This document shows, one piece after another, positions 34,894 through 44,241 of a stretch of DNA of 64,000 nt (within the stretch, counting starts at the first letter, position 1; each line of letters begins with the position of its first letter). The stretch spans positions 1,695,586 to 1,759,585 of the forward strand of contig NZ_KI911557.1 in assembly GCF_000515215.1 (NCBI RefSeq), written 5' to 3'. Below the pieces are notes generated by a model. The model did not search any database. It saw nothing but the letters and a program-made list of their open reading frames with translations, and was not told where the DNA came from. The position numbers and the translations under genes are program-made. Origin of the DNA: Methylomonas sp. 11b (GTDB taxonomy: Bacteria; Pseudomonadota; Gammaproteobacteria; Methylococcales; Methylomonadaceae).

Positions 34894-34939
34894 AGATGTA
34901 CTAAAACATTAAACTGTTCTTTAACGGATAGCGTACTTA

Positions 34940-35290
34940 TTACTGCCCGTTAACCTTTGCCAATTTCATTTCTTCAATGCCTTGTTCAACCTCGGCAATA
35001 CCTTCTTGCAAGTTGCCGGCTTTAGCGGCTTTTATCGCCGCTTTTAATTTGGCGTTAGCCCGTTGCAGACGAATGGAGCTACCCTTTTCATTTTGAACTT
35101 TCATTGCCTCCCAAGCGACCGTAGCGCTCTCTATAAAGGCTTTGGTATCGCCGGTCTTGCCTACTTCCAAGGCGTTGTTGGATAGAGCGAGCAGATTGGT
35201 AAAGCTTTCGTTCAACGGACTACCGGCGGCATGCGCGGCCAATGATCCGAAAGATAACAGCAATGCCATTAAAAAGTGTCTAATTTTCAT
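34940..35290 (-). CDS. Small secreted helical protein (SmbP-like shape, no His)
   Basis: A 116-residue protein from the ATG at 35290. Signal peptide MKIRHFLMALLLSFGSLAAH ending AAG, then a three-helix body (FTNLLALSNNALEVGKTGDT, FIESATVAWEAMKVQNE, LKAAIKAAKAGNLQEGIAEV). It resembles the protein at 11126 in size and helix pattern but lacks the spaced histidines. No function can be given. It diverges from the third Crp/Fnr gene across an inverted pair of the repeated site and ends in a strong terminator. Confidence 0.65.
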   Translation of the reverse strand: MKIRHFLMALLLSFGSLAAHAAGSPLNESFTNLLALSNNALEVGKTGDTKAFIESATVAWEAMKVQNEKGSSIRLQRANAKLKAAIKAAKAGNLQEGIAEVEQGIEEMKLAKVNGQ

Positions 35291-35479
35291 AAATTTACCC
35301 GGTGTATATATTCTATAAAGGTGCAAAATAACCACTATCGCTCGCTTAAATAAAAGCTGCTCAAGAGCTGGCATCCTGCTCTAAAACCGCGACGACCGAA
35401 CTATTACTGAATGTCTACATCCCGGCTGCTGGGTGATTCCACCTAAGCTGGCACTAGATTACGGCAGCGCCTTGCTGAA

Positions 35480-35578
35480 GTCTGTACGCTGGGGCACATA
35501 CGCCGGAACAAATCAAAACTAATCTTATGAACCGGAACCTGCTTAGTTAGTTGTAAGTAAGTGCGCTAACATACAGAC
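35480..35578. promoter_or_regulatory. Inverted pair of the repeated site upstream of the third Crp/Fnr gene
   Basis: Plus-strand copy 35480-35500 (core GTACGCTGGGGCAC, GTCT left, ATA right). Minus-strand copy 35558-35578 (core GTATGTTAGCGCAC, GTCT left, TTA right). Centres are 78 bases apart in the 35291-35715 divergent gap. I see no other element there. Confidence 0.55.
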
Positions 35579-35715
35579 AAGCAATTCCCGAACCGCTAAC
35601 CTGCCCCCCAAACAGCTGGCGTAAAGCCGCTGACCAGCACCGGCATAGCGATTTACATCTGTTCGCATCTGTTATCTTCTGTCGGGCTACCTCAACACAC
35701 CGCCGGAGAACGCTA

Positions 35716-36426
35716 GTGTCGTCCATACCCGCTGTTCCCGCGGCCAATCGCCTCTTGAATGCCCTACCGGATAGTGACCGCCAGCACTTGCTTGCCCACT
35801 GCGAACCGGTCGATCTAAGCTTTGCGGAAGTGCTCTATCTAGCTGGCACCAAGATTCCGCATGTGTATTTTCCAATCGATAGTTTTATTTCCCTGGTAAC
35901 GCCGGTCGATGGCGATACCGGTCTGGAAGTGGGCTTAATCGGGGACGAAGGTATTTTGGGCATCACCCTGACATTGGGTGTCGATATCGCGCCATTTCAA
36001 GCGCTGGTGCAAGGCGCAGGTTCGGCATTGCGTATAAGCGTACCTTTGTTTTTACAGGAACTGGAACGTAGCAGGCCCTTACAGCTGGAGTTAAAACGCT
36101 ACTTATATGTATCCATGAGTCAATTGGCGCAAACCGCGGCCTGCAACCGCTTTCATCTGGTGGAAGCGCGTCTGGCGCGTTGGTTGCTGATGACGCATGA
36201 CCGCGCGCACGCCGACACATTCCATGTCACGCATATTTTCCTGGCCTATATCTTGGGTGTACGGCGAGTCGGCATCACCAAAGCCGCGCTGTCCTTGCAG
36301 GAACAAAAGTTGATCAGCTATCGGCGCGGGGATATTACGGTTCTGGATCGTGGCGGCCTGGAAGGCGCTGCTTGCGAATGCTATCGAACCGAGCGGGACA
36401 CTTACGAGCGTATTTTAGGGACTTGA
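35716..36426 (+). CDS. Crp/Fnr family transcriptional regulator (paralogue 3)
   Basis: A 236-residue protein, a more distant member of the same set: VYFPIDSFISLVTPVDGDTG, VGLIGDEGILGITLTLGVD, LAQTAACNRFHLVEARLARW, and winged helix IFLAYILGVRRVGITKAALS. The recognition helix GVRRVGITKAA remains close to the other two. No ligand residues can be assigned. It starts after CCGGAGAACGCT and is preceded by an inverted pair of the repeated site. Confidence 0.87.
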   Translation: MSSIPAVPAANRLLNALPDSDRQHLLAHCEPVDLSFAEVLYLAGTKIPHVYFPIDSFISLVTPVDGDTGLEVGLIGDEGILGITLTLGVDIAPFQALVQGAGSALRISVPLFLQELERSRPLQLELKRYLYVSMSQLAQTAACNRFHLVEARLARWLLMTHDRAHADTFHVTHIFLAYILGVRRVGITKAALSLQEQKLISYRRGDITVLDRGGLEGAACECYRTERDTYERILGT

Positions 36427-36486
36427 TGAAGCGGGGCTTAGCCAGCGCCGATGTTGACGACGTTGGCCAAGCGAGTCTGCGATGGT

Positions 36487-36855
36487 TTAACTCAGATCTT
36501 GCAAAGACTTCTCGGCAGTCAAATTTGTCCAGCCAATGACGATTCTGTAGATCAGCAACAGTAAGGTCGGAAGCAACACAATCAAGCTAAGTTGTATGTC
36601 CAGCATCAACACTAGACCGGACAAGGCAAAGCCTGCCAACGTCACCCAGACGGTTTTGATCTGCCAATTAAAATGCGATTCCAGCCAAGTGCCTTTGACA
36701 TTGTTGCGGTAGAAAAAATTAATCGCTACGCCGACTAATAGCGGTAAGCCGGCAAAGGCAAAGGTTAATACTTGGCATAGATAGACTGTTGCAGTCAGTT
36801 TTTTCAACGCTGCGAAATCTTCGGTGGGTTTTTCGTTTGTAATTGTCGTGTTCAT
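36487..36855 (-). CDS. DUF4870-like membrane protein
   Basis: A 122-residue protein with three hydrophobic helices. A central INFFYRNNVKGTWLESHFNW with QIKTVWVTLAG and a final YRIVIGWTNL match the DUF4870-type pattern of small inner membrane proteins. The function is unknown. It starts after TAAGAGGTAAGTAGTC. It is divergent from the export operon across another inverted pair of the repeated site. Confidence 0.7.
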   Translation of the reverse strand: MNTTITNEKPTEDFAALKKLTATVYLCQVLTFAFAGLPLLVGVAINFFYRNNVKGTWLESHFNWQIKTVWVTLAGFALSGLVLMLDIQLSLIVLLPTLLLLIYRIVIGWTNLTAEKSLQDLS

Positions 36856-36972
36856 GACTACTTACCTCTTAGTGAAAAATATATCCGCGCTCTGGGGAAT
36901 CGATTACCCCCGCAGAGCGTTGTAAGGCGGCGGCAAACTCTATGCCAGACTCTAGGCTTAAAAAAATCCATC

Positions 36973-37051
36973 GTCTGTACGCTATCGAACATATCTGCCA
37001 CACATTGGTTCAACAAAAAATGGGTCAAGTTAAGTACGCTAACGCACAGAC
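36973..37051. promoter_or_regulatory. Inverted pair of the repeated site before the export operon
   Basis: Plus-strand copy 36973-36993 (core GTACGCTATCGAAC, GTCT left, ATA right). Minus-strand copy 37031-37051 (core GTGCGTTAGCGTAC, GTCT left, TTA right). Centres are 58 bases apart, the same spacing as in the shc promoter. The gap 36856-37166 also holds a possible short leader frame (37106-37177). Confidence 0.6.
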
Positions 37052-37105
37052 CTGACTTACCTCAACCATTACGCTGCTTGGGTAAGATTCATACAGGACC
37101 GTGCC

Positions 37106-37177
37106 ATGGAACGTACTAAATCTGAGTTATTCAGGCAGCGTCTAGCTCATCGGTTTCAAGAGCCCAATGCCGCATAA
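37106..37177 (+). CDS. Possible short leader peptide overlapping the export operon start
   Basis: A 23-codon frame (MERTKSELFRQRLAHRFQEP then NAA) starts after ACAGGACCGTGCC and ends 8 bases inside the outer membrane factor gene. Overlap of stop and start suggests translational coupling, but nothing else supports it. Confidence 0.25.
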   Translation: MERTKSELFRQRLAHRFQEPNAA

Positions 37178-38597
37178 GCCGGCATGGATAATCATCTTGA
37201 TCGCTGCTGGCGGTTGTACCGTTGGCCCGGATTACCGTGAACCGACAACGGATGTTCCGGTTAGTTGGCAGGCTGAAAGCAGCAAGCCGGCCATAACAAC
37301 ATCAGACCCCAAGCCCTTGCAAAACTGGTGGCTGCGCTTTAACGATGTGTCCTTGAATGCATTGATGGCCAAAGCCTTGGCCGGCAATCTGGATCTAAAA
37401 ATCGCCCTGACCCGAATCGATCAGGCCCGAGCCGAACGACGCGGCACGCAAGCAGAGTTATTCCCCACCGTAAATATTAAGGCCGGTGCGCAACGCCAGG
37501 ACAACCCATTACCGGCCTTGGCGCCAGGACTTCGTTACAACATGTTCGAACTGGGTTTCGACGCGCTATGGGAAATCGACTTATTCGGCCGCCAACAACG
37601 GCGTCTGGAAGCGGCTTTGGCCGAGCTTGATGGTGCAAACGCCGGCTACCGGCAAACGCTGGTCACACTGAGCGCGGAGCTGGCCCGCGGTTACGTCGAA
37701 TACCGCAGCACCCAGAACCAACTACGCATCACCACTTCTAATCTACAAACCCAGCAAGCCACGCTGTCACTCACCGAAAAACTGTTCAACGAAGGCGTGG
37801 TTGCTCGCCATGAAGTGGTACGCGCCCGCGCGCTGACCGAAACCACGATGGCGCAAATTCCGGCCTTGCAAGCCAAACTGACCGGCTTGCTGCGGCAACT
37901 GGAACTGCTGATTGGCGCGCATCCCGGCACTCTGGCGCTTGAGTTAAGCGAGTTGGGCGCGGTACCGCAGGCAGCGGGCATAGACCTGTTGACCTCACCG
38001 GCAGCAACGCTACGCAACCGGCCGGATTTGCAAATCGCCGAGCGCAAGCTGGCCGCCGCCACTGCACTGCAAGGCGCGGCTGTCGCTGAACTGTTTCCGA
38101 AAATTTCCTTGTCCGCCTTTCTTGGCCTGCGCAGCACGGACTTGGAATCCTTATTCAAATCGGCGGCTTTCTCCTATGGCACCGCCGCCAATCTACTGCA
38201 ACCTTTACTCAATTTTGGCAGGGTCCGCGCCGGCATCGATCTGGCCGACGCGCGGCAACAGGAAGCTTTTCTGACCTACGAAAAAACCGTGCTTGAAGCG
38301 CTGCGCGAAACCGAAACCGTGTTGAGTAGATATTTAAATGAAGAGCAGCGCCGACAGTTACTAGCCAGCTCCACGCTGGACTTGCGCGAATCGCTGAGGC
38401 TGTCGCAACTACGCTATCAGGAAGGCGTCATCTCGTTCTTGGATGTGCTGGACTCGCAACGCAGCCTGTATGCCGCCGAAATCGAACTGGCCCGCTCCGA
38501 AGCAGACACTTCCACCCATCTGATTGCGGTGTATAAAGCCCTGGGCGGCGGCCCGGATATTAGCACCGTGCAATCGCAGCTTTCCGAGGATCAATAA
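37167..38597 (+). CDS. Outer membrane efflux lipoprotein, NodT/OprM family
   Basis: A 476-residue TolC-type outer membrane factor. Lipobox [19 protein letters not shown] (Cys near residue 17). Then [20 protein letters not shown] and the duplicated OEP repeats with long coiled coils, [19 protein letters not shown] and [20 protein letters not shown]. It forms the exit channel for the export system encoded by the next three genes. Its stop overlaps the start of the HlyD gene by one base. The start at 37167 directly precedes the lipoprotein signal. Confidence 0.92.
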   Translation: MPHKPAWIIILIAAGGCTVGPDYREPTTDVPVSWQAESSKPAITTSDPKPLQNWWLRFNDVSLNALMAKALAGNLDLKIALTRIDQARAERRGTQAELFPTVNIKAGAQRQDNPLPALAPGLRYNMFELGFDALWEIDLFGRQQRRLEAALAELDGANAGYRQTLVTLSAELARGYVEYRSTQNQLRITTSNLQTQQATLSLTEKLFNEGVVARHEVVRARALTETTMAQIPALQAKLTGLLRQLELLIGAHPGTLALELSELGAVPQAAGIDLLTSPAATLRNRPDLQIAERKLAAATALQGAAVAELFPKISLSAFLGLRSTDLESLFKSAAFSYGTAANLLQPLLNFGRVRAGIDLADARQQEAFLTYEKTVLEALRETETVLSRYLNEEQRRQLLASSTLDLRESLRLSQLRYQEGVISFLDVLDSQRSLYAAEIELARSEADTSTHLIAVYKALGGGPDISTVQSQLSEDQ

Positions 38598-39718
38598 TGG
38601 CTAGCGTAAAGGAACCGGCCAAACCGGAAACCGCAACTGCACCGCCGACGAAACCGGCTCGCTCAATACGCAAGTTCATCTTGCCGGGCCTGGCATTGCT
38701 AGCCGTAGCGATTCTGGTTTGGTGGTGGTTGCGCCCTGCCCCGCTGCCGGAAGCCATTGTCACCGGCAATGGCCGCATCGAAGCCACCGAGATTGACATT
38801 GCCACCAAAACCGCTGGCAGGATTATCGAGATTTTGCCGCATGAAGGCGATTTTGTAGCATCCGGCATGGTGCTGGCGCGGATGGACACCCAAGTATTAC
38901 AAGCGCAGCAAACTGAAGCACAAGCCCAAGTTCGCCACGCTGAAAGCGCCCGAATCACCGCCAAGGCAGTCATCGTGCAGCGCCAAAGCGAACGCAACGC
39001 CGCGCTTGCGGTGGTGGCGCAACGCCAAGCCGAATTCGATGCCGCCAACAAACGCTTAAAACGTTCGCAACGCCTGGTCGGCGAAGGTGCAACGCCGCAA
39101 CAGGAAGTCGATGACGATCAGGCTAGAGTGCTGGGTATGCAGGCGGCGATCAATGCCGCGCAAGCTCAGGTCGCCGCGGCGGGTGCCGGTATCGAAGCGG
39201 CGAAATCGCAGGCGGTAGCTTCACAAACCCTAATCGAAGCCGCCCAGGCGACCGTTAGTCGTTTACAAGCCGATATTGAAGACAGCGTATTGAAAGCGCC
39301 GCGTGACGGTCGCATCCAATACCGGGTCGCCGAGCCCGGCGAAGTGTTGGCGGCCGGTGGCCGGGTGTTGAACATGGTCGATCTCGCCGACGTATATATG
39401 ACTTTTTTCCTGCCTACCGAAGCGGCCGGCAAGGTCGCCTTAGGGAGTGAGATCCGACTGGTGCTGGATGCAGTGCCGGACTTGGTGATTCCGGCCACAG
39501 CCAGTTTTGTCGCTAGTGTCGCCCAGTTCACCCCCAAAACGGTGGAAACCGAAACCGAACGCCTGAAGTTGATGTTTCGGGTGCGCGCCAGACTCGATAC
39601 GGAATTGCTGAAACGCCATCTCAATCAAGTCAAAACCGGTGTGCCCGGCGTGGCCTATGTGAAGATAGACTCGAAAGCAGAGTGGCCGGCCAATCTGGCT
39701 ATCAAACTACCGCAATGA
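38597..39718 (+). CDS. HlyD-family membrane fusion protein
   Basis: A 373-residue adaptor protein: a short cytoplasmic tail, one membrane helix ([20 protein letters not shown], about 27-46), and a biotinyl-lipoyl half ([20 protein letters not shown]). A long Ala/Gln-rich coiled-coil hairpin follows (about 95-220), then the second lipoyl half ([20 protein letters not shown]) and a beta-barrel. It bridges the inner membrane ABC unit and the outer membrane factor. It overlaps the next gene by four bases (ATGA). YhiI-type proteins beside RbbA-type ATPases share this order. Confidence 0.92.
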   Translation: MASVKEPAKPETATAPPTKPARSIRKFILPGLALLAVAILVWWWLRPAPLPEAIVTGNGRIEATEIDIATKTAGRIIEILPHEGDFVASGMVLARMDTQVLQAQQTEAQAQVRHAESARITAKAVIVQRQSERNAALAVVAQRQAEFDAANKRLKRSQRLVGEGATPQQEVDDDQARVLGMQAAINAAQAQVAAAGAGIEAAKSQAVASQTLIEAAQATVSRLQADIEDSVLKAPRDGRIQYRVAEPGEVLAAGGRVLNMVDLADVYMTFFLPTEAAGKVALGSEIRLVLDAVPDLVIPATASFVASVAQFTPKTVETETERLKLMFRVRARLDTELLKRHLNQVKTGVPGVAYVKIDSKAEWPANLAIKLPQ

Positions 39719-42462
39719 ATACCTCAGTCGCAGCCAAACCAGTGGTGAGCATACACAACCTAAGTTTGCGCTACGGCGAACAGTTGGCATTGGATAATCT
39801 GAATCTGGATTTGCCGGCCAATCAAATGCTGGGCTTGATCGGCCCAGACGGCGTCGGCAAGTCCAGCCTGATGTCCTTGCTGACCGGCGCACGGAGAATA
39901 CAACAAGGCAAGATCGAGGTGTTGGGCGGTGACATGGCCGATGCCAGCCATCGCCGCGCCGTGTGTCCGCGCATTGCTTATATGCCGCAAGGGCTGGGCA
40001 AAAATCTTTACCTAACGTTATCGGTGTTCGAAAACGTCGATTTCTTTGGCCGGCTGTTTGGTCAACAGCAAGCCGAGCGCGAGCAACGCATCGCCGAATT
40101 ACTGAAGAGCACCAACCTGGAAACCTTCCGCGACCGCCCTGCCGGGCAATTGTCCGGCGGCATGAAACAAAAACTGGGTTTGTGCTGCGCCTTGATCCAC
40201 GACCCTGACCTGTTGGTGCTGGACGAACCTACCACCGGCGTCGATCCGCTGTCGCGCGCCCAATTTTGGGAGCTGATCGCCCGCCTGCGTCAGCGCCGCG
40301 CTGGGATGAGCGTGCTGGTTTCTACGGCGTACATGGACGAAGCCGAGCGCTTTGATTGGCTGGTGGCGATGGATGCCGGCAAGATACTGGCAACCGGCAC
40401 CGCCGCCGAACTGCGTGCGCAAGCAAAAGCCGATAGTTTGGAAGAAGCCTTTATCTTATTGCTACCGGAAGCCAAACGCCGCGGCCACCATGCCATCGTG
40501 ATTCCGCCAAGGCAAAGCAGTGGCGAGGATATCGCTATCGAAGCACATGATTTAAGCATGCGCTTTGGCGAATTTCTGGCGGTGGACAATGTCAGCCTGC
40601 GCATCGCCCGCGGCGAGATTTTTGGATTTCTGGGCTCCAACGGCTGCGGCAAATCCACCACTATGAAAATGCTCACCGGCTTGTTGCAACCAAGCTCAGG
40701 AACGGCTTTATTGTTCGGACAGGTGGTCGACGCCGGCAATCTGGCCACTCGCAAACGGGTGGGTTATATGTCGCAAGCCTTCTCACTGTATTCCGAACTG
40801 ACGGTCAGGCAAAACCTGGAACTGCACGCCAAGCTTTTTCATCTGCCGGCCACGGAAATCCCTGGCCGGGTTGCCGAAATGGCTCAGCGCTTCCAGCTCG
40901 ATGCGGTTTTGGATACCTTGCCCGATGCACTGCCGCTCGGCATTAGGCAACGCCTGTCGTTGGCGGTAGCGATGATCCACCGACCGGATCTGTTAATTCT
41001 CGATGAGCCGACTTCCGGTGTCGATCCTATCGAGCGCGACCGCTTCTGGGAAATGATGATAGAACTGTCGCGCCACGACCAGGTCACTATTTTTATTTCC
41101 ACCCACTTCATGAACGAAGCCGAGCGTTGCGACCGCATCTCGCTGATGCACGCTGGCAAGGTGCTGGCCAGCGATACGCCTGCGGCCTTGGTGAAAGATA
41201 GCGGTCACGCAACGCTTGAGGAAGCCTTTATCGGCTATTTGCAAAAAGCTAGCGGTAGCGAGGCAGACGCCGAAGCATCTACCGAAGCAGCGGTGGTGGT
41301 GTCCCCGCAAACCCAAGCCGAGCAAGCCGGCGCCGGCTTTAGTTTGACCCGTCTTTACAGTTACACGCTGCGCGAAGCTTTGGAGCTACGCCGCGACCCG
41401 ATCCGCGCTTCGATTGCTTTGGTCGGTACCTTGTTTCTGATGTTTACCTTCGGTTACGGCATTACCATGGATGTGGAGGACTTGCGCTTTGCGGTACTGG
41501 ACCGCGACCAAACCACGCTGAGTAACAATTACGCGCTGGATTTGGGTGGCTCACGTTATTTTCTGCCCAGGCCGCCACTGGCCGATTACGCCGAACTCGA
41601 TCAACGCATGCGCAGCGGCGAACTGAGTTTGGCATTGGAAATACCGCCCAACTTTGCCAGAGATTTGGAGCGTGGCGATCAAGTCAAGATCGGCGCCTGG
41701 ATAGACGGCGCCATGCCGACCCGTGCCGAAAACGTCATCGGCTATGTGCAAGCCATGCACCAGGGCTGGCTAATGGAAATGGCCCGCAGCCGCAGCACCA
41801 CCCGGCAGCCCGCCGGCTTGATGAAAATAGAAACCCGCTTTCGATACAACGCCGACGTCAAAAGCTTGCCGGCCATGGTGCCGGCGGTGATACCCATTTT
41901 GTTGATGCTGATCCCGGCCATGCTTAGCGCTCTTAGTGTGGTCCGCGAAAAAGAACTGGGATCAATATTAAATTTATATGTCACCCCAGTGACCAAATTT
42001 GAGTTTCTGGTCGGCAAGCAGTTGCCCTACATCGCAGTCGGTATGCTGAATTTTTTACTGCTGTCTATCCTGGCAATCTTTGTATTTGGCGTGCCTTTCA
42101 AAGGCAATTTTCTGACTTTGACAGTCGCCGCCCTGCTTTATGTCACGGCCTCGACCGGCATAGGCCTGCTGATTTCCACCTTCACCAACAGCCAAATCGC
42201 GGCCATCTTCGCCACCTTTCTGACCACCTTTATCCCCTCCACCCGCTTTTCCGGGATGATAGATCCGGTGTCTTCGCTGGAAGGCGGCGCCCGGCTGATG
42301 GGCGAAACCTTCCCCGGCGCCTACTTCCTGACCATATGCCGCGGCACATTTTCCAAAGCCCTGGGTTTCGCCGAACTCGGCCCATCGCTATGGCCACTGG
42401 CGCTGGCAATCCCGATTATCGTCGGACTGAGCGTGCTGCTGTTGAAAAAACAGGAACGTTGA
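39715..42462 (+). CDS. ABC exporter: two ATPase domains fused to an ABC-2 permease (RbbA/YhiH type)
   Basis: A 915-residue protein from the ATG at 39715, overlapping the previous stop. The first ATPase has Walker [10 protein letters not shown], signature [10 protein letters not shown] and Walker [14 protein letters not shown]. The second has [10 protein letters not shown], a weaker signature [11 protein letters not shown] and [13 protein letters not shown]. The C-terminal ABC-2 permease (from about 550) has a membrane anchor, a large periplasmic loop and five more helices. Proteins of this shape with an HlyD adaptor and YhhJ permease export drugs or unknown substrates. The substrate here is unknown. 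Confidence 0.92.
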   Translation: MNTSVAAKPVVSIHNLSLRYGEQLALDNLNLDLPANQMLGLIGPDGVGKSSLMSLLTGARRIQQGKIEVLGGDMADASHRRAVCPRIAYMPQGLGKNLYLTLSVFENVDFFGRLFGQQQAEREQRIAELLKSTNLETFRDRPAGQLSGGMKQKLGLCCALIHDPDLLVLDEPTTGVDPLSRAQFWELIARLRQRRAGMSVLVSTAYMDEAERFDWLVAMDAGKILATGTAAELRAQAKADSLEEAFILLLPEAKRRGHHAIVIPPRQSSGEDIAIEAHDLSMRFGEFLAVDNVSLRIARGEIFGFLGSNGCGKSTTMKMLTGLLQPSSGTALLFGQVVDAGNLATRKRVGYMSQAFSLYSELTVRQNLELHAKLFHLPATEIPGRVAEMAQRFQLDAVLDTLPDALPLGIRQRLSLAVAMIHRPDLLILDEPTSGVDPIERDRFWEMMIELSRHDQVTIFISTHFMNEAERCDRISLMHAGKVLASDTPAALVKDSGHATLEEAFIGYLQKASGSEADAEASTEAAVVVSPQTQAEQAGAGFSLTRLYSYTLREALELRRDPIRASIALVGTLFLMFTFGYGITMDVEDLRFAVLDRDQTTLSNNYALDLGGSRYFLPRPPLADYAELDQRMRSGELSLALEIPPNFARDLERGDQVKIGAWIDGAMPTRAENVIGYVQAMHQGWLMEMARSRSTTRQPAGLMKIETRFRYNADVKSLPAMVPAVIPILLMLIPAMLSALSVVREKELGSILNLYVTPVTKFEFLVGKQLPYIAVGMLNFLLLSILAIFVFGVPFKGNFLTLTVAALLYVTASTGIGLLISTFTNSQIAAIFATFLTTFIPSTRFSGMIDPVSSLEGGARLMGETFPGAYFLTICRGTFSKALGFAELGPSLWPLALAIPIIVGLSVLLLKKQER

Positions 42463-42511
42463 TGACTTTTAATAAATATTCACGACTGATATCAAGGGAT
42501 GTGGTTTGTCT

Positions 42512-42733
42512 CCCGTTATTCCGCCCCGAGCATCGCAGCTTTTGGCGAACAAGGCCCGCAGGGGAGCGGCAGGGATGCCGCTCGTTTTCGGAGGGGCTGG
42601 GAAGCCCCTTCCGAAAACCCTCGCCAAAAGCGAGAAGCGCAGGATTAAGGCGGAATCCGGGTGGCCTTTCTTTTGGTGACTTTTCTTTGGCCAAACAAAG
42701 AAAAGTCACTCGGCTGTCGGTCCGAGCACCGAC
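42512..42733 (+). repeat. Left copy of a 222-base inverted repeat around the permease gene
   Basis: Starts CCCGTTATTCCGCCCCGAGC and continues through GGGAGCGGCAGGGATGCCGC and AAGCGAGAAGCGCAGGATTA to CTCGGCTGTCGG. The same sequence, with few changes, is found reversed at 43958-44180. Internal short palindromes (GGGGCTGGGAAGCCCC) are present. It interrupts the export operon between its third and fourth genes. Frames inside it (for example 42336-42788) are not real genes. Confidence 0.9.
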
Positions 42734-42795
42734 ATATAAACAGCCGTCGCGACAGCGACACCTATACCAAGCCGCCTTGGAATATTGAGTAACAA

Positions 42796-43920
42796 ATGGA
42801 AACCCTACTCAACATCTACTACCTAGGCATCAAAGAACTCCGCAGCCTCAGCCGCGACACCATGATGCTGGTAATGATCCTATTCTCCTTCACCGGCCAA
42901 GTTTATCTGATCGCCACCGGCGTGCCCCAATCCTTGCACAAAGCGCCAATCGCCATCGTCGACGAAGATCGTTCGCCACTATCCACCCGCATCATCAACG
43001 CCTTTTACGAACCCTACTTTTTAACGCCGGTGATTATCGATCAATACCAAACCGATCATGGCATGGACGTTGGTTTATATAGTTTTGTTCTGGATATTCC
43101 CTCGCATTTCCAACGCGACATGTTGGCCGGCCGGCAGCCGGCGCTGCAATTGAATATCGACGCGACACGCATCTCGCAGGCCTTCATCGGCAATACCTAT
43201 ATCCAGACCATTTTAAACGGTGAAGTCAACGCCTTTGCCCAAGGTCATCGGGCCATCGTGACCTTACCCGTAGAGTTGGAGATCAGAACCCGCTTCAATC
43301 CCAATTTAAGCTCGGTGTGGTTCGGCTCACTAATGGAAGTGGTCAACAGCATCACCACTCTGTCCATAATTTTGACCGGCGCGGCACTGATCCGCGAGCG
43401 CGAGCATGGCACGATCGAGCATTTGCTGGTGATGCCGCTGACACCATTTGAAATCATGTCCGCCAAGGTTTGGTCGATGGGTTTAGTCGTGGTAGTGGTA
43501 GCGACCACCTCTATCATTTTTGTGGTGCATGGCTTACTGGAGGTACCGATTCAAGGCTCGCTGAGCTTATTTATTTTGGGCATGTTGCTGCATCTATTTG
43601 CCACCACTTCCTTAGGCATCTATTTGGGAACCTTGGCGCGTTCAATGCCTCAATTAGGATTATTGATGCTGATCATCTTGCTACCTTTGCAAATGCTGTC
43701 CGGTGGCATGACACCCCGCGAAAGTATGCCGGTGCTGGTGCAAAACATCATGCTCGCAGCCCCGACCACCCATTTCGTGTCATTGGCGCAGGCTATTTTG
43801 TATCGAGGGGCCGGGTTAAGTATTGTTTGGGCTGATTTTTTGGCTTTGATTGGGATTGGTGGAGTGTTCTTTGCGCTGGCTTTGAATCGGTTTCGTAACA
43901 CTATTAGTTCGATGGTTTGA
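42796..43920 (+). CDS. ABC-2 type permease (YhhJ type)
   Basis: A 374-residue membrane protein: an N-terminal anchor (TMMLVMILFSFTGQVYLIA), a periplasmic domain (about 45-180), then five helices (SITTLSIILTGAALI, VWSMGLVVVVVATTSIIFVV, LLMLIILLPLQMLSGGMTPR). The EREHGTIEHLLVMPLTPFEI stretch is the usual coupling motif. It matches YhhJ, the last gene of yhiI-rbbA-yhhJ operons. Unlike those, it is separated from the ATPase by 333 bases of repeat DNA and boxed by an inverted repeat. It may thus need read-through or its own promoter. Confidence 0.9.
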   Translation: METLLNIYYLGIKELRSLSRDTMMLVMILFSFTGQVYLIATGVPQSLHKAPIAIVDEDRSPLSTRIINAFYEPYFLTPVIIDQYQTDHGMDVGLYSFVLDIPSHFQRDMLAGRQPALQLNIDATRISQAFIGNTYIQTILNGEVNAFAQGHRAIVTLPVELEIRTRFNPNLSSVWFGSLMEVVNSITTLSIILTGAALIREREHGTIEHLLVMPLTPFEIMSAKVWSMGLVVVVVATTSIIFVVHGLLEVPIQGSLSLFILGMLLHLFATTSLGIYLGTLARSMPQLGLLMLIILLPLQMLSGGMTPRESMPVLVQNIMLAAPTTHFVSLAQAILYRGAGLSIVWADFLALIGIGGVFFALALNRFRNTISSMV

Positions 43921-43957
43921 GGGATTTGGTGTCGCTAGCGCGACGGCTAGTTTTAAA

Positions 43958-44180
43958 GTCGGGTCTCGGCCCGACAGCCGAGATACTTTCTTTTGATTGG
44001 CCAAAAGAAAGTATCCAAAGAAAAGGCCACCCGACATTCCACCTTAATCCTGCGCTTCTCGCTTTTGGCGAGGGTTTTCGGAAGGGGCTTCCCAGCCCCT
44101 CCGAAAACGAGCGGCATCCCTGCCGCTCCCCTGCGGGCCATTCTCGCCAAAAGCTGCGATGCTCGGGGCGGAATAACGGG
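43958..44180 (-). repeat. Right copy of the inverted repeat
   Basis: Reverse complement of the element at 42512-42733, from GTCGGGTCTCGGCCCGACAG to GAGCATCGCAGCTTTTGGCG and CCCGTTATTCC read on the minus strand. With its partner it bounds a 1.22 kb segment holding only the permease gene. It fills most of the 43921-44241 gap before phosphoketolase. Confidence 0.9.
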
Positions 44181-44241
44181 AATAAAACCCTCGGGGCTTA
44201 ACAGGTAGCTATTTTATTTAAATTTTTATTGGAGTTTACTA

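Noticed and set aside
42336..42788. 150-codon frame over the left inverted repeat, and similar frames at 43917-44208
   Set aside because: They arise from the repeat itself and appear in both copies; no start signal or protein family fits.
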